DNA of 36,122 nt from Pseudomonadota bacterium (GTDB lineage: Bacteria; Pseudomonadota; Gammaproteobacteria; Burkholderiales; Burkholderiaceae_C). This document shows positions 25,365 through 33,527 of the stretch, in pieces. The DNA lies in contig JAFECU010000270.1 of assembly GCA_018242005.1 (NCBI GenBank), forward strand, positions 1 through 36,122. The letters run 5' to 3'. A model generated the notes under the pieces. The model searched no databases, was not told the DNA's origin, and saw only the letters and a list, made by a program, of their open reading frames with translations. A program made the position numbers and the translations under genes. Every line of letters begins with the position of its first letter. The first letter of the stretch is position 1.

Positions 25365-26273
25365 ATGATCGACGTCACCCTAGAAACCTTTGAAACCGAG
25401 GTGGTTGCCGCCTCCATGACCACCCCCGTGCTGGTGGACTTCTGGGCGCCCTGGTGTGGCCCGTGCAAGACGCTGGGCCCGGTGCTGGAGAAGCTGGAAG
25501 TCGAATACGCGGGCCGCTTCAAGCTCGCCAAGATCGACTCCGACCAGCAGCAGCAGCTCGCCGCCATGTTCGGCATCCGCAGCATCCCAACCTGCGTGCT
25601 GATGATGAACGGCCAGCCCGTCGATGGATTCATGGGCGCCCAGCCCGAGGGCCAGCTGCGCGCCTTCCTGGACAAGCATGTGCCCGCTGCGGATGAGCTG
25701 CAGGCCCAGGAGCAGGAAGAAGAGGCGCAGGACGCGCTGGCGGGCGGCGACACCGAGGGCGCGCTGGAAAAGCTCCAGGCGGCCGTGGCCACCGACCCCG
25801 CCAACGACGAGGCGCGCTTCGATTACGTCAAGCTTCTGCTGCAACTCGGCCGCGAGGACGACGCCAAGGTGGCCTTTGCGCCCGTGATCGCCAAGGCCGA
25901 GGGCTCGCGCCGCCTGGGCGCGCTCAAGGCCTGGATGGATGCTATTGACTTCGTAGCTGCTGGCGCTCATGGGGAAAGCGCTGGAGCCGAATTTGATGCA
26001 AAGATCGCCGCCAACAAACGCGACTTCGAGGCGCGCTTTGGCCGTGCGCGCTGGCTCATGGCGGGCCAGCGCTGGACGGAGGCCATGGACGAACTGCTCG
26101 AAATCCTGATGCGTGACAAGAGCTGGAACGACGAGGCCGCGCGCAAGACCTATGTGTCGGTGCTGGAGATCATCGAGCCACCCCGGGCGAAGGTGGCCGA
26201 GGGCCAGATCCCGCCCGAGGACCCGGTCGTCGCCACCTACCGCCGGCGCCTGTCCAGCGTCGTGCTCAGTTGA
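25365..26273 (+). CDS. Thioredoxin-TPR protein, CnoX/YbbN-like co-chaperone
   Basis: A 302-residue protein: an N-terminal thioredoxin fold with an intact WCGPC motif (Cys31, Cys34) in [17 protein letters not shown] and the cis-proline [10 protein letters not shown], then a helical C-terminal part with TPR-like repeats ([50 protein letters not shown], ending [14 protein letters not shown]). CnoX proteins protect substrates from aggregation and over-oxidation and pass them to GroEL. E. coli CnoX lacks the CxxC pair, so this one may be redox-active. Residues 193-211, [19 protein letters not shown], are encoded by repeat copy C and lie between two helical repeats. The following lipoprotein gene overlaps or abuts the stop. 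Confidence 0.9.
   Translation: MIDVTLETFETEVVAASMTTPVLVDFWAPWCGPCKTLGPVLEKLEVEYAGRFKLAKIDSDQQQQLAAMFGIRSIPTCVLMMNGQPVDGFMGAQPEGQLRAFLDKHVPAADELQAQEQEEEAQDALAGGDTEGALEKLQAAVATDPANDEARFDYVKLLLQLGREDDAKVAFAPVIAKAEGSRRLGALKAWMDAIDFVAAGAHGESAGAEFDAKIAANKRDFEARFGRARWLMAGQRWTEAMDELLEILMRDKSWNDEAARKTYVSVLEIIEPPRAKVAEGQIPPEDPVVATYRRRLSSVVLS
25941..25996 (+). repeat. 26-bp-module element, copy C, inside the thioredoxin-TPR gene
   Basis: The clearest intragenic copy. Module 25941-25966 (GCTAT, eight bases, TAG, CTGCTGGCGC), tail to about 25996 (AGCGCTGGAGCCGAATTTGA). It aligns without gaps to copies A, B and E over module and tail. The host reads it in frame as a 19-residue alanine/glycine-rich insert. 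Confidence 0.7.
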
Positions 26274-26275
26274 CG

Positions 26276-27085
26276 GTGCGCGCGTGCGCCGCGCTGGCCG
26301 CGGTGCTGCTGGGCGGTTGCGCCGTGGCGCCGGCGCCCGACGCCTTCATCACCGGAGCCGCAATCTCGCGCGAGCGGCTCTATGTGCCCCCCGGTGCGGT
26401 GTTCGACGCCAGTCTCGTCGACGTCACCCAGGCCGGAGAGCCGCCCACGGTGCTCGGGCGCCAGCGCATCGCCCCGGCCGGGCCGCCGCCCTACGCGCTG
26501 CGCATTCCCTACCACCAGGCGCGCATCCATGCCCGCGGGCGCTATGAGGTGCGCGCGGCCGTCACGCTTGAAGGGCGGCTGCTGCTGGACGCGCCGGGCT
26601 CGCATCCGGCGCTGATCGACCCGGCCTATCGCCATGCGGACGTGATCCTGGCCCGCGTGCCGCAGATTGCCGCCACGGCGGCCGCGGCCGTGCCCCTGCG
26701 CCAGACCTACTGGCAGCTCGTCGAGGTGGTGGGCGGCGCGGCCGTGTCGCCGCCCGCGGCCGATGCCGATGCGGCCCATCTGGTGCTGCAGCGCGACGGC
26801 GACCGTGCCACGGGTTCAGGCGGCTGCAATCGTTTCGTCGCGCGCTATCGGATCGACGGCGGGCGGCTGCAGTTTCACTTTCTGTCGTCGGGAATGCGGC
26901 TGTGCCTCAAGGATGGAACGAGCGAGCTGGCCTATATGCAGCAGCTGACGCTGGTTGCCGCCTACATGCAGCGGGGGCGGGCGCTGGAACTGCGCGACGC
27001 CGACGGCAAGCCGCTGCTGCGCTTCGTGGCCCAGGAACGGGGCGAGCCGCCGCCGCCCGACGATGAGCCGCCGCAGCCGGCCTGA
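26276..27085 (+). CDS. Lipoprotein with YbaY/YscW-like and META domains
   Basis: A 269-residue probable lipoprotein: short signal AALAAVLLGGCAV with lipobox LGGC. The first half (about 25-130) resembles the YbaY/YscW lipoprotein domain: RLYVPPGAVFDASLVDVTQA, then PYALRIPYHQARIHARGRYEVRAAVTLEGRLLLD. The second half (about 140-255) is a META/HslJ domain: RQTYWQLVEVVGG, ATGSGGCNRFVARYRIDGGRLQF and SGMRLCLKDGTSELAYMQQL. Both domains are linked to envelope stability and hydrophobic surfaces, but the function of the fusion is unknown. GTG 26276 is used; TTG 26270 overlaps the thioredoxin stop as TTGA and is equally possible. It probably shares a transcript with the preceding gene. Confidence 0.85.
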   Translation: MRACAALAAVLLGGCAVAPAPDAFITGAAISRERLYVPPGAVFDASLVDVTQAGEPPTVLGRQRIAPAGPPPYALRIPYHQARIHARGRYEVRAAVTLEGRLLLDAPGSHPALIDPAYRHADVILARVPQIAATAAAAVPLRQTYWQLVEVVGGAAVSPPAADADAAHLVLQRDGDRATGSGGCNRFVARYRIDGGRLQFHFLSSGMRLCLKDGTSELAYMQQLTLVAAYMQRGRALELRDADGKPLLRFVAQERGEPPPPDDEPPQPA

Positions 27086-27101
27086 GCCGCTCCCGGCGTG
27101 A

Positions 27102-28022
27102 TCAGGCCGTCAGGCGCTGCAGGGCCTCGCGGTACTTGGCGGCCGTCTTCTCCACCACCTCGCGCGGCAGGCGCGGCGCGGGGGCGGTCTTGTCCCAGGG
27201 CTTGCCGCCCACCTGGGCCTGCTCAAGCCAGTCGCGCACGAACTGCTTGTCATAGCTCGGCGGGTTCTCGCCCGTGGCCAGGGCCTCGGCATAGCCCTCC
27301 ACGGGCCAGTAGCGCGAGCTGTCGGGCGTCAGCACCTCGTCCATCAGCACCAGCTCGCCGGCCTCGGTCAGGCCGAACTCGAACTTGGTGTCGGCAATGA
27401 TCATGCCTTTCTCCAGCGCGATGGCGGCTGCGGCCTCGTAGAGCTGGATGGAGATGTCGCGGATCCTGGCCGCAAGCTCGGGGCCGACCATCTCCACCGT
27501 GCGCTCGAAGGTGATGTTCTCGTCATGCTCGCCCATGGCCGCCTTGGCCGCCGGCGTGTAGATGCTGTGCGGCAGCCTGGCGGCATTGGTCAGGCCCTCG
27601 GGTAGCGGCACGCCGCAGACCGAGCGCGACTCCTGGTACTCCTTCCAGCCGCTGCCGGCCAGGTAGCCGCGCACCACGGCCTCGATCGGGATGGGCTTGA
27701 GGCGCCGCACGAGCATGGAGCGCCCGCGCACCTGGGGCGCCTCGGCGGGCGTGACCACGCTCTCGGGCACCTCGCCCGTCAGGTGGTTGGGCACGATGTG
27801 GCCGAGCTTGTCGAACCAGAACAGCGCCATCTGCGTGAGCAACTCTCCCTTGCCGGGAATGGGTTCGCCCATGATCACGTCGAAGGCCGAAAGCCGGTCG
27901 CTGGCCACCATCAGGATGCGGTCGTCCCCCACGGCGTAGTTGTCGCGCACCTTGCCGCGCGCCAGCAGCGGCAGCGAGGTCAGGGCGGAGGTGTGCAGGG
28001 CAGAGGTGCTGGGCTGGGTCAT
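27102..28022 (-). CDS. purC: Phosphoribosylaminoimidazole-succinocarboxamide synthase PurC
   Basis: A 306-residue SAICAR synthetase, joining aspartate to CAIR in purine synthesis, next in the pathway after the PurK and PurE products encoded at 22468-24131. Motifs are [99 protein letters not shown], and [12 protein letters not shown]. The length is that of the longer, yeast-like PurC common in betaproteobacteria. The start is ATG 28022 by homology. It is convergent with the META lipoprotein gene (16-base gap). A TAGAAT box and a hairpin with a T-run lie in its leader. Confidence 0.96.
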   Translation of the reverse strand: MTQPSTSALHTSALTSLPLLARGKVRDNYAVGDDRILMVASDRLSAFDVIMGEPIPGKGELLTQMALFWFDKLGHIVPNHLTGEVPESVVTPAEAPQVRGRSMLVRRLKPIPIEAVVRGYLAGSGWKEYQESRSVCGVPLPEGLTNAARLPHSIYTPAAKAAMGEHDENITFERTVEMVGPELAARIRDISIQLYEAAAAIALEKGMIIADTKFEFGLTEAGELVLMDEVLTPDSSRYWPVEGYAEALATGENPPSYDKQFVRDWLEQAQVGGKPWDKTAPAPRLPREVVEKTAAKYREALQRLTA

Positions 28023-28065
28023 GGCACTGGAACGGAAGGCGGCCGCTGTGGCGCGCCAGGTGGGC

Positions 28066-28113
28066 AAAAGAGCCGCTCCGCCATCGCCGGAGCGGCCAAA
28101 GCGCGCCATTCTA
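28066..28113 (-). promoter_or_regulatory. purC -10 box and leader hairpin
   Basis: On the minus strand TAGAAT (28113-28108) is followed after twelve bases by GCCGCTCCG (28096-28088), a seven-base loop, CGGAGCGGC (28080-28072) and TCTTTT (28071-28066). The perfect nine-base stem with T-run has terminator form but lies between the promoter and the gene, so it may be an attenuator or a 5' stabilising hairpin. The rest of the 309-base gap up to hpf holds only the hpf promoter region. Confidence 0.5.
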
Positions 28114-28210
28114 GCGGCGCGCCCAGGGGAGGAAATCCGGCCCATTGTGAGACTTTTTGGCCGGGTTGACACATGGGCGTCATATCCCGCGCGCGCCGGG
28201 AGGGCAGGCG

Positions 28211-28239
28211 TTGCGTTCGACCGGCGTCAGGCGCATAGT
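28211..28239 (+). promoter_or_regulatory. Candidate promoter for hpf
   Basis: TTGCGT (28211-28216), exactly 17 bases, CATAGT (28234-28239; four of six matches). A start near 28246 gives a leader of about 85 bases. A nearby TTGACA (28166-28171) has no partner -10 at an acceptable distance. Confidence 0.35.
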
Positions 28240-28331
28240 GAACCCAGGCATGAATGCATTCACGTTCGCCGGCCATCCCGAACCGACATCGGGGGGCATT
28301 TTTCAACCAGTGAGCCACAGGAGGCTTGTCT

Positions 28332-28682
28332 ATGAACCTGACGATCAGCGGCCATCACCTCGAAGTCACCCCTGCCTTGCGCAGCTACGTGACGTCCAAG
28401 CTCGATCGAATCATTCGCCACTTCGACCAGGTGGTGGACGTCAAGGTGCTATTGACCGTGGAGAAGCAAAAGGAGAAGGAAAAGCGCCAGCGCGCCGAAT
28501 GCACGTTGCACGTGAAAGGAAACGATCTGTTCGTGGAGAGTGCGCATTTCGACTTGTACGCGGCCGTCGATGAGCTGATGGACAAGCTCGACCGCATGGT
28601 GGTGCGCCACAAGGACCGCATGCAGGACCACCAGGCCGGCGTGCGCCGCGCCACGGTGCAGGCCGCCGCAGCGGCCACCTGA
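28332..28682 (+). CDS. hpf: Ribosome hibernation-promoting factor, short form
   Basis: A 116-residue HPF/RaiA-family protein lacking the C-terminal dimerisation domain, so of the short type that joins 70S ribosomes into 100S dimers together with RMF or only inactivates them. The family start is [32 protein letters not shown]; the basic helix [25 protein letters not shown] and [23 protein letters not shown] follow. ATG 28332 has a perfect AGGAGG (28319-28324) seven bases upstream, which settles the start against the TTG at 28326. It heads the conserved hpf-ptsN-hprK group, but rpoN, which usually precedes it, is not here; purC is divergent instead. A strong terminator follows. Confidence 0.95.
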   Translation: MNLTISGHHLEVTPALRSYVTSKLDRIIRHFDQVVDVKVLLTVEKQKEKEKRQRAECTLHVKGNDLFVESAHFDLYAAVDELMDKLDRMVVRHKDRMQDHQAGVRRATVQAAAAAT

Positions 28683-28723
28683 AGAGGTGGACCCACGCCA
28701 CCGCCGTGAAAAGTGGTGCGGCA

Positions 28724-28746
28724 ACCGCCCCAGGGGCGGTTTTTTT
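28724..28746 (+). terminator. Intrinsic terminator after hpf
   Basis: ACCGCCC (28724-28730) pairs perfectly with GGGCGGT (28734-28740) around CAG, followed by TTTTTT. It lies 41 bases after the hpf stop, separating hpf from ptsN. Confidence 0.92.
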
Positions 28747-28786
28747 GTTGCTGGTGGATACACTTTCAGGGTTTCCGCTAGGCGTG

Positions 28787-28792
28787 CATAAT
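28787..28792 (+). promoter_or_regulatory. Candidate -10 box for ptsN
   Basis: CATAAT (five of six) in the context GTGCATAATCG, after the hpf terminator and 15 bases before ATG 28808. The -35 (TTTCAG, 28764-28769) is poor. The transcript would start only a few bases before the ATG, which has no Shine-Dalgarno site. Confidence 0.4.
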
Positions 28793-28807
28793 CGTCGCTC
28801 ACTGACC

Positions 28808-29275
28808 ATGAATCGACTTGCTTCCATACTGCCTCCCGCACAAGTGCTCGTGAGCGTTGATGCCACCAGCAAAAAGCGTGCATTCGAGGAGGCCGGCCTG
28901 CTGTTCGAAAGCCAGCACGGCCTGTCCAGAGCCCTGATCACCGACAGCCTGTTCGCGCGCGAGCGCCTGGGCTCCACCGGGCTGGGCCATGGCGTGGCCA
29001 TTCCGCACGGCCGCATCAAGGGCCTGAAGTCGCCCATGGCGGCGGTGTTCCAACTGGCCCAGCCCATAGGCTTCGACGCGCCGGACGAGCAACCCGTGGT
29101 GCTGCTGATCTTCCTGCTCGTGCCCGAGGCGGCCACGCAGAAACATCTGGAGATCCTCTCGGAGATCGCCGAACTGCTCAGCGACGGCGCGCTGCGCGAG
29201 CGCCTCAAGAGCTGCAGCGACGCCGCCAAGCTGCACGGCATGATCGCCGGCTGGCAGTCGGCCCAGGGCGCCTGA
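28808..29275 (+). CDS. ptsN: Nitrogen-PTS EIIA component PtsN
   Basis: A 155-residue EIIA-Ntr protein, the end acceptor of the PEP-PtsP-NPr phosphorelay. It regulates nitrogen, potassium and carbon functions by protein contact. The phosphorylated histidine is His67 in [46 protein letters not shown] is the standard second half. ATG 28808 is chosen by homology (family start [15 protein letters not shown]); the upstream frame crosses the hpf terminator. hprK begins 25 bases downstream and is probably co-transcribed. Confidence 0.95.
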   Translation: MNRLASILPPAQVLVSVDATSKKRAFEEAGLLFESQHGLSRALITDSLFARERLGSTGLGHGVAIPHGRIKGLKSPMAAVFQLAQPIGFDAPDEQPVVLLIFLLVPEAATQKHLEILSEIAELLSDGALRERLKSCSDAAKLHGMIAGWQSAQGA

Positions 29276-29300
29276 CGCCGCCAGCCCACCCTCGGTCGCC

Positions 29301-30254
29301 GTGAAACCCAACGTCGTCAGCGCCGATGTGCTCTTTCAGGAGTTCCTCTCCCTGCTCAAGTGGGAGTGGGTCGCAGGCCTGGGAGCCTCGGAGCGGCGCT
29401 TTGCCGAGGTCGCCGTGCGCGCGGCACGCTCCAGTGCCGACCTGGTCGGCTACCTGAACTACATCCATCCCTATCGCACGCAGGTGCTGGGTGAGCGCGA
29501 GATCGCTTACCTGACCAACTCCACGCCCAAGGACTGCCAGCGCCGCATTGCGCGCATCGTCGAGCTGGAGCCGCCGGTGCTGGTGCTGGCCGATGGCCAG
29601 GCCGCACCCGACGAACTGCTGTCCATGTGCGAGGGTGCGCAGATTCCGCTGTTTGCCACAAGCGAGTCGGCGGCCTTCGTCATCGACGTGCTGCGCGCCT
29701 ACCTGTCCAAGCATTTTGCCGACCGCACCACCATGCACGGGGTGTTCATGGACATCCTGGGCCTGGGCGTGCTCATCACGGGCGAGTCCGGCCTGGGCAA
29801 GAGCGAGCTCGGGCTGGAGCTGATTTCGCGCGGCCAGGGCCTGGTGGCCGATGACGCGGTGGACCTGTACCGCATCAACCAGACCACCATCGAGGGCAAG
29901 TGCCCCGACCTGCTGCAAAACCTGCTGGAGGTGCGCGGCATAGGCCTCCTGGACATACGCGCCATCTTTGGCGAGACGGCGGTGCGCCGCCGCATGCGCC
30001 TGAAGCTCATCGTGCACCTGGTGCGCAAGGAGACCATGGAGCGCGACTACGAGCGCATGCCCTACGAGCCGCTGACCCAGGACGTGCTGGGCGTGCCCGT
30101 GCTCAAGGTGGTGATCCAGGTGGTGGCCGGGCGCAACATCGCCGTGCTCGTCGAAGCCGCGGTGCGCAACACCATCCTGCAGCTGCGCGGCATAGACACC
30201 TACCAGGAATTCGTCGAGCGCCACCGCCGCGCCATGGAGAGCGGCGGCTCCTGA
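29301..30254 (+). CDS. hprK: HPr kinase/phosphorylase
   Basis: A 317-residue HprK, which phosphorylates HPr-type proteins on serine and can reverse this. The Walker A loop is [18 protein letters not shown] (from residue 161), the conserved histidine is in [11 protein letters not shown], and the HprK signature is [20 protein letters not shown]. The C-terminus [22 protein letters not shown] is typical. It starts with GTG 29301; no good ribosome-binding site is seen, so translation may be coupled to ptsN. In proteobacteria HprK acts with the nitrogen-PTS rather than with sugar catabolite control. The 67 bases to the fur stop hold no clear terminator. Confidence 0.95.
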   Translation: MKPNVVSADVLFQEFLSLLKWEWVAGLGASERRFAEVAVRAARSSADLVGYLNYIHPYRTQVLGEREIAYLTNSTPKDCQRRIARIVELEPPVLVLADGQAAPDELLSMCEGAQIPLFATSESAAFVIDVLRAYLSKHFADRTTMHGVFMDILGLGVLITGESGLGKSELGLELISRGQGLVADDAVDLYRINQTTIEGKCPDLLQNLLEVRGIGLLDIRAIFGETAVRRRMRLKLIVHLVRKETMERDYERMPYEPLTQDVLGVPVLKVVIQVVAGRNIAVLVEAAVRNTILQLRGIDTYQEFVERHRRAMESGGS

Positions 30255-30321
30255 CAACGGCGCGTGGCCGCTACGCTACTGCGTTGGGCGCTCTGGCGGG
30301 AAGACCGACGTACGCCGCCGC

Positions 30322-30741
30322 TCAACGCTTCTTGGCGCAGTCGGCGCACTGGCCGTACAGCGCCATGGCATGGTCATGGATGACCCAGCCCTTGGCCTGG
30401 GCGATCAGGTTCTGGCGCTTCTCGATCTCGGGGTCGTAGAACTCCTCGACCTTGCCGCAGGCGGTGCACACAAAATGGTCGTGGTGCTGGCCCTCGTTGA
30501 GCTCGTAGACCGCCTTGCCGCTCTCGAAGTTGCTGCGGATCAGGATGCCGGCCTGCTCGAACTGCGTGAGCACGCGGTAGACCGTCGCCAGGCCGATGTC
30601 CGAGCGTTCGTCGAGCAACACACGGAACACGTCCTCGGCCGTCATGTGGCGCTGGGTGCCCTTCTGGAAGATCTCCAGGATCTTTAGCCGGGGCAGGGTG
30701 GCCTTGAGGCCGGTGCTCTTGAGTTCGTCGATGTTCGTCAT
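30322..30741 (-). CDS. fur: Ferric uptake regulator Fur
   Basis: A 139-residue Fur. The winged helix contains [51 protein letters not shown]; the metal/dimer region contains [23 protein letters not shown], and the C-terminal pair is CADCAKK. It represses iron-uptake genes when Fe2+ is bound. ATG 30741 is preceded by AAGGA. It is divergent from bamE, separated by about 100 bases, an arrangement (fur-omlA) conserved in Xanthomonas and Pseudomonas. Confidence 0.97.
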   Translation of the reverse strand: MTNIDELKSTGLKATLPRLKILEIFQKGTQRHMTAEDVFRVLLDERSDIGLATVYRVLTQFEQAGILIRSNFESGKAVYELNEGQHHDHFVCTACGKVEEFYDPEIEKRQNLIAQAKGWVIHDHAMALYGQCADCAKKR

Positions 30742-30814
30742 GACAAGGTCCTTCTGGTGCCAGGGCGAAACTGGCCGGGAGAGCCCTGCCGCCTGTACGC
30801 AAGGCCCCGGCCGC

Positions 30815-30820
30815 TACAAT
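30815..30820 (+). promoter_or_regulatory. Candidate -10 box for bamE
   Basis: TACAAT (five of six) in GCTACAATGGCC. It overlaps the first possible bamE ATG (30819), so a transcript starting about seven bases downstream would lack that codon; the true start must be ATG 30840 or 30852. Confidence 0.5.
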
Positions 30821-30839
30821 GGCCCGGATCATATCCCCT

Positions 30840-31403
30840 ATGCCTAAACCCATGTCTGCTCTCGCCTGTTGGGGTGCCCACCGGGGCGCCATTGTGTTGC
30901 TGGCCGCCGTAATGGCTGCCGGTATGGCCGGTTGCGCGGGCACCGGCGAGCGCATCGCAAACGTCGTCACACCCTACAAGGTGTCCGTGGTGCAGGGCAA
31001 CTTCGTCTCGCGCGAGCAGGTGCAGGCGCTGCAGCCCGGCATGGGGCGCCAGCAGGTGCGCGAGATTCTGGGCACGCCGCTCCTGGTCAGCGTGTTCCAT
31101 GGCGACCGCTGGGAATATGTCTTCACGCTCAAGCGCCCGGGCGTGGAGGCACAGATGCGCAAGCTCACCGTGTTCTTCAAGGACGGTGTGATGGACCATG
31201 TCGAGGGCGACGAAATGCCCTCCGAGTCCGAGTTCGTGGCCTCGCTGGGCTCCAAGCTGTCCAAACCCAAGGTGCCGCCGCTTGAGGCCACAGAGGAGCA
31301 GCTGGCGCGCTTCCCCAAGGCCGCCCCTGCAGCTGAGCCGGCCGCCGCGCCCACGCCGCCGCCCGTGGCCAGTTACCCGCCGCTGGAGTCTCCGCGCCGC
31401 TGA
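30840..31403 (+). CDS. bamE: Outer membrane assembly lipoprotein BamE (OmlA/SmpA)
   Basis: A 187-residue BamE, a lipoprotein of the BAM complex that inserts outer-membrane barrels. The lipobox is AAGMAGC; the BamE core follows: YKVSVVQGNFVSREQVQALQPGMGRQQVREILGTPLLVSVFHGDRWEYVFTLKR and LTVFFKDGVMDHVEGD. An acidic/proline-rich tail of about 60 residues (EATEEQLARFPKAAPAAEPAAAPTPPP) extends beyond the E. coli protein. ATG 30840 is preferred because ATG 30819 lies in the -10 box; ATG 30852 is also possible. Divergent from fur. Confidence 0.93.
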   Translation: MPKPMSALACWGAHRGAIVLLAAVMAAGMAGCAGTGERIANVVTPYKVSVVQGNFVSREQVQALQPGMGRQQVREILGTPLLVSVFHGDRWEYVFTLKRPGVEAQMRKLTVFFKDGVMDHVEGDEMPSESEFVASLGSKLSKPKVPPLEATEEQLARFPKAAPAAEPAAAPTPPPVASYPPLESPRR

Positions 31404-31466
31404 AGGCCCTTGGCCTGTGGGTCGGCCGTGCCGGGCCTTCCGTTGCTGTTTTGATTGTGAGCTGAC

Positions 31467-32288
31467 ATGACCTCTACCACTTCCCCCCCCCGCCGCGTGG
31501 CCGTCGCGGGCGCGTCCGGCCGCATGGGCCACATGCTCATCGAGGCCATCTTGGCGAGCGGCGACTGCGTTCTGGCCGGCGCGCTGGACCTGGCGGACAG
31601 CCCCGTCGTGGGCCAGGACGCCGCCGCCTTCCTGGGGCGCGCCAGTGGCGTCGCCATCACGGCCGACCTGCGCGCGGGCCTGAAGAACGCCGACGTGCTC
31701 ATAGACTTCACGCGTCCCGAGGGCACGCTGGCCCATGTGGCCATGTGCGCCGAACTCGGCGTGCAGCTGGTCATAGGCACGACGGGTTTTTCCGATGCGC
31801 AGAAGGCCGCCATCGAGGCCGCCGCGCGCCGGATCGCCATCGTGCTCGCGCCCAATATGAGCGTGGGCGTCAACGTCACGCTCAAGCTGCTGCAGATGGC
31901 GGCGCAGGCACTGGCCACGGGCTATGACATCGAGATCATCGAGGCGCACCACAGGCACAAGGTGGACGCGCCCTCGGGCACGGCCCTCAAGATGGGTGAG
32001 GTCATCGCCGAGGCCCAGGGCACGCGGCTCGCCGACCGCGCCGTGTACGAGCGCTACGGCCACACGGGCGAGCGTCAGGAGGGCAGCATAGGCTTTGCCA
32101 CGGTGCGCGGTGGCGACATCGTGGGCGACCACACCGTGCTGTTCGCCGGCACCGGCGAGCGCGTCGAAATCAGCCACAAGTCCAGCAGCCGCGCCGGCTA
32201 CGCCCAGGGCAGCCTGCGTGCCGTGGGCTTCCTGGCCGGGCAGCGCGCGGGCCTGTTCGATATGTTCGACGTGCTGAGCCTCAGGTAG
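31467..32288 (+). CDS. dapB: 4-hydroxy-tetrahydrodipicolinate reductase
   Basis: A 273-residue DapB of the lysine/diaminopimelate pathway. The dinucleotide loop is [18 protein letters not shown], the substrate/nucleotide loop is [12 protein letters not shown], and the catalytic signature [20 protein letters not shown] contains the active His and Lys. ATG 31467 has only a weak GTGAG upstream. The 63-base spacer from bamE includes an AT-rich stretch (31446-31466) that may be a worn half of the 26-bp-module element. exbB follows seven bases after the stop. Confidence 0.97.
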   Translation: MTSTTSPPRRVAVAGASGRMGHMLIEAILASGDCVLAGALDLADSPVVGQDAAAFLGRASGVAITADLRAGLKNADVLIDFTRPEGTLAHVAMCAELGVQLVIGTTGFSDAQKAAIEAAARRIAIVLAPNMSVGVNVTLKLLQMAAQALATGYDIEIIEAHHRHKVDAPSGTALKMGEVIAEAQGTRLADRAVYERYGHTGERQEGSIGFATVRGGDIVGDHTVLFAGTGERVEISHKSSSRAGYAQGSLRAVGFLAGQRAGLFDMFDVLSLR

Positions 32289-32295
32289 CCAGCCC

Positions 32296-32958
32296 ATGGA
32301 CGGCCTGCACTGGTTGCGCCAGGGCGATGCGGTCACGCGGGCCGCGGCGCTGTTGCTGCTGGCCATGTCGGTGGCCAGCTGGGTCATCATCTTCTGGAAG
32401 CTGTACCTCATGCGCCGCGCCCATGTGGACGTGCCACGCAGCATGGCCGCGTTCTGGCAGGCGCCCTCGCTGGCGCTGGGGGCCGAGCAAGTGCAGGCTT
32501 GCGACCGCATGGCGCTGGTGCTGCCGCTGGTGCATGCGGCACGACAGATCGGCGAGGGGCGCGTGGCCAGTGCGCTGGCCAGCCAGGGCGGCCTGTCACA
32601 GCGCCTCACGCGCGTGCTGCGCGACGCGCTGCATGGCGTGCTGGGTCGGCTGCAATTCGGACAGGTGCTGCTCGCCACCGTGGGCTCCACGGCGCCCTTC
32701 GTGGGCCTGTTGGGCACGGTGTGGGGCATCTACCATGCGCTCACGGCGCTGGCCGGGGCCGAGCAGATCAGCATAGAACGCCTGGCCGGCCCCGTGGGCG
32801 AGGCCCTCATCATGACCGCCGCGGGCCTGGCCGTGGCCATTCCCGCCGTGCTCGCCTACAACTGGTTCGGCCGCGTCATCGCCCGCATCGAGGCCGACCT
32901 CGAAGGCTTTGCGCTTGACCTGCGCGAGCTGGTCATAGACACCAACGCGGCCGACTGA
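32296..32958 (+). CDS. exbB: MotA/TolQ/ExbB proton channel family protein
   Basis: A 220-residue inner-membrane protein with three membrane helices: AALLLLAMSVASWVIIFWKLYLM near the N-terminus, then FGQVLLATVGSTAPFVGLLGTVWGIYHAL, and GEALIMTAAGLAVAIPAVLAYNWF. The last two carry the MotA/TolQ/ExbB proton-channel signature. With ExbD it forms a proton-driven motor that powers TonB-type or similar transport. No tonB is near. It lies seven bases after dapB and eleven before exbD, so the four genes dapB-exbB-exbD-leuS may be read together. Confidence 0.92.
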   Translation: MDGLHWLRQGDAVTRAAALLLLAMSVASWVIIFWKLYLMRRAHVDVPRSMAAFWQAPSLALGAEQVQACDRMALVLPLVHAARQIGEGRVASALASQGGLSQRLTRVLRDALHGVLGRLQFGQVLLATVGSTAPFVGLLGTVWGIYHALTALAGAEQISIERLAGPVGEALIMTAAGLAVAIPAVLAYNWFGRVIARIEADLEGFALDLRELVIDTNAAD

Positions 32959-32968
32959 GCAGGACGCC

Positions 32969-33397
32969 ATGCCATTCGGGCGCCTAGAACGCAACCCCGG
33001 CCCGCAGCCCATGAGCGAGATCAACGTCACGCCGCTGGTGGACGTGATGCTGGTGCTGGTGGTGATCTTCATCCTGACGGCGCCGCTGCTGGCGCACAGC
33101 ATCCGCCTGAACCTGCCGCGCGCAGAGGGTGCCCAGCCCGGCGCCCCCGCGCGCGCCGTGGTGGTGGCGCTGGACGCCGCCGGCAAGATCTACCTCGACA
33201 ATGCGCCGCTCGACGAGCAGCAGCTCCCCGAGCGCCTGCGCCTGCTGGCCGCCAGCGCCCCCGACGCCGAGCTGCAGCTGCGCGCCGACAGCGCCGTGCC
33301 CTATGGCCGCGTCGCGCAGCTCATAGGTGCGGCCCAGGCCGTGGGGTTGCAGCGCATCGCCTTCGTGACCGAGCCGCCCAAGGCGGCGAAAAAATAA
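32969..33397 (+). CDS. exbD: Biopolymer transport protein ExbD/TolR family
   Basis: A 142-residue ExbD. The N-terminal cytoplasmic stub MSEINVTPLVDVMLVLVVIFILTAPLLA holds the single membrane helix with the essential aspartate (VTPLVDVMLVLL type). The periplasmic domain ends RVAQLIGAAQAVGLQRIAFVTEPPKAAKK. It pairs with the ExbB protein encoded just upstream. ATG 32969 has AGGAC upstream; an internal ATG at the MSEINV position (14 codons in) would give a shorter protein more like ExbD relatives. The 130 bases that follow contain the leuS promoter region. Confidence 0.93.
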   Translation: MPFGRLERNPGPQPMSEINVTPLVDVMLVLVVIFILTAPLLAHSIRLNLPRAEGAQPGAPARAVVVALDAAGKIYLDNAPLDEQQLPERLRLLAASAPDAELQLRADSAVPYGRVAQLIGAAQAVGLQRIAFVTEPPKAAKK

Positions 33398-33449
33398 CCG
33401 CCCGGCCCCTGGAGCTTTCCGTAATCCGATCCCGGCGAACGACAAGTCC

Positions 33450-33455
33450 TAGAAT
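33450..33455 (+). promoter_or_regulatory. Candidate -10 box for leuS
   Basis: TAGAAT in CCTAGAATCGGGC, resembling the aldolase-gene box (5878-5883) over TAGAATCGG. No clear -35. A start near 33462 would leave a leader of about 65 bases. Confidence 0.4.
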
Positions 33456-33527
33456 CGGGCGCAGCCCAGCCCATCGTGCGCACGGCGCCGGGGCAACGTT
33501 CTCCGCAGACCCTTTTTCCCAGCCTCC

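Noticed and set aside
28166-28188. TTGACA before hpf as the -35 of a promoter
   Set aside because: No -10-like hexamer at 16-19 bases; CATATC is only nine bases away. A sigma-54 reading of TTGGC...TTGAC also fails at the -12 GC.
31446-31467. GCTGTTTTGATTGTGAGCTGAC before dapB as an eighth element copy
   Set aside because: Looks like the left half of the module but has one extra base and no GCGC core; noted only as a possible worn remnant.
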